This document shows, in pieces, positions 5,554 to 6,612 of a DNA stretch of 6,612 nt (position 1 is its first letter; each line of letters starts with the position of its first letter). Below the pieces are notes generated by a model. The model worked only from the letters and a program-made list of their open reading frames with translations, searched no databases and was not told the DNA's origin. A program made the position numbers and the translations under genes. The stretch is from contig JAJYKO010000317.1 of assembly GCA_021788565.1 (NCBI GenBank), forward strand, positions 1-6,612. The letters run 5' to 3'. The stretch is from Chloroflexota bacterium (GTDB taxonomy: Bacteria; Chloroflexota; UBA6077).

Positions 5554-6612
5554 ATGAGCGCAGCGATGGTTGCAAGCGAGGCCTGCCTGCAGCCGCTCAG
5601 CGTGGCAGAGGGGCGCGCCTGGAATCGGGAGATGCTGGCCGAGATGGTCGTGGAGTCCAGTCCCCACGGGATCGCGGTTCTTGACGGTCCCGATTTCCGG
5701 TACGAGCTCGTCAATCCCGCGTACGAAGCCATGACCCCCGGAAGGGAATTCCTGGGAAGGTCCGTGGCCGATGTGTGGCCCGGCGCGGCTGACCGGCTTC
5801 TACCGGCCCTTCGACGGGTCCGCGAGACAGGCCTGACCCTCAGTGTCGCCCGCGTGCCTCTGGAGACTGTCCGGCTGCCTGGTTTGCCGCCGGAGCAGGC
5901 ATACTTCAGCTTCAGCCTCGCGCCTCTCGGGAGGAAAATGGACAGGGTGGTCGTGCTCGTGGGGGAGTCCACCCGAGACGCTCGATTCCGTGTGGACCAG
6001 GAGCCGCCGCTGGAAAATCCGGCGATCGTGGGGGCCGACCCAGTGCGGGAGGGTGCGGAGGACTTGCCGGCAGTCTCGGAGTCAGAGGAAGGGATGGAGC
6101 GGCTGCAGGAGTACGTCGACCTCCTATCGCACGACCTGCGTTCACCGCTCTGCGCGGTACTGGGGCATGCCGAGGTCATCGGGCGCGTGGTGGATACCCG
6201 TCCGGAGATGGCCAGGCGGAGTGCCGAGGCTATCTGCGCCAGCGCCCGACACATGGACGCCATGATACAGGATCTGCTGGACGTCGCACGCGCGGAACGC
6301 AAGCAGCTGCGGCCTCACAAGGGTCCGGTAAACCTCCAGCGGCTTCTGTCTGAGCTCATGCCGAGCCTGGCCATCGAGGAGCCCGTCGAGCGCCTCCGAG
6401 TGGAGGTGCCAGGAGACCTCCCTCTTGTCAGTGCCGACCGGGACCACCTGGAGCGGATATTGACCAACCTCGTCGTCAACGCCCTGAAGTACAGCGAGGG
6501 CGACGTCCGGGTACGCGCCGAGCGGCGGGGCGGCACCGTGACCGTCACCGTGATCGACCACGGCCGCGGCATCCCCCGCGACGAGCTGCCCCTCATCTTC
6601 GGGAAGTTCTAC
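5554..6612 (+). CDS. PAS-domain sensor histidine kinase (3' end outside window)
   Basis: A sensor kinase that should autophosphorylate on histidine and pass phosphate to a response regulator, which is not visible here. From the ATG at 5554, 353 residues are seen and the frame is open at the right edge. A PAS_4-like domain covers about 27-138 (MVVESSPHGIAVLDGPDFRY, LVNPAYEAMTPG, FLGRSVADVWPG). After an acidic linker (about 145-183), HisKA has LSHDLRSPL with phosphoacceptor H193. The ATPase domain shows the N box ERILTNLVVNALKYS (300-314), G1 box DHGRGIP (335-341) and F box IFGKFY (348-353); the G2 box is beyond the window. No signal peptide or membrane segment is visible, so it is a soluble kinase sensing an internal cue through PAS or a partner. 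No haem or flavin ligand residue can be assigned with confidence. Start at ATG 5440 is the alternative. Confidence 0.95.
   Translation, partial: MSAAMVASEACLQPLSVAEGRAWNREMLAEMVVESSPHGIAVLDGPDFRYELVNPAYEAMTPGREFLGRSVADVWPGAADRLLPALRRVRETGLTLSVARVPLETVRLPGLPPEQAYFSFSLAPLGRKMDRVVVLVGESTRDARFRVDQEPPLENPAIVGADPVREGAEDLPAVSESEEGMERLQEYVDLLSHDLRSPLCAVLGHAEVIGRVVDTRPEMARRSAEAICASARHMDAMIQDLLDVARAERKQLRPHKGPVNLQRLLSELMPSLAIEEPVERLRVEVPGDLPLVSADRDHLERILTNLVVNALKYSEGDVRVRAERRGGTVTVTVIDHGRGIPRDELPLIFGKFY

Noticed and set aside
5421..6302. 293-residue open frame on the minus strand opposite the kinase
   Set aside because: It is serine/arginine-rich low-complexity sequence antisense to a well-defined PAS-HisKA protein, as expected of a GC-rich shadow frame.

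Overview
The window is GC-rich, except for two AT-rich intergenic pockets, and holds three genes, all on the + strand. The first is cut by the left edge and the third by the right edge. Multi-domain AfsR/SARP-type ATPase regulators carrying long TPR arrays are typical of Actinomycetota and Chloroflexota, especially soil or thermophilic Chloroflexota and their uncultured relatives. I cannot choose between these phyla from the sequence alone.

Layout. (1) Positions 1-1762: the C-terminal half to two-thirds of a STAND/AfsR-like regulatory ATPase, entered inside its nucleotide-binding module. It continues through a helical spacer into about six 40-residue TPR units and ends without a C-terminal helix-turn-helix. 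(2) Positions 1763-2051: a 289-base gap with a strong imperfect hairpin at 1844-1877, an AT-rich pocket around 1896-1955, and a Shine-Dalgarno sequence that favours a GTG start at 2052. (3) Positions 2052-5261: a complete regulator of about 1,069 residues. In order it has a SARP/OmpR-like winged helix, a BTAD domain, a P-loop STAND ATPase, a TPR array and a LuxR/GerE helix-turn-helix, so it has a DNA-binding domain at each end. (4) Positions 5262-5553: a 292-base gap with a strongly AT-rich core and a 16-bp near-perfect palindrome, a plausible regulatory region. (5) Positions 5554-6612: the start of a soluble PAS sensor histidine kinase, with an intact HisKA phosphoacceptor motif and most of the ATPase domain before the window ends.

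How they may work together (inference). Genes 1 and 2 are clear paralogues lying in tandem and look like sensory switch ATPases: a ligand or partner is read by the TPR part, ATP sets the state, and DNA is bound by the terminal domains. The kinase has its own upstream region and a cytoplasmic-type PAS sensor, and may be a separate signalling unit or a target of its neighbour. The window is a small cluster of regulators. No enzyme, transporter, defence gene, mobile element, RNA gene or CRISPR array is visible in it. The most unusual point is the double DNA-binding architecture of gene 2.
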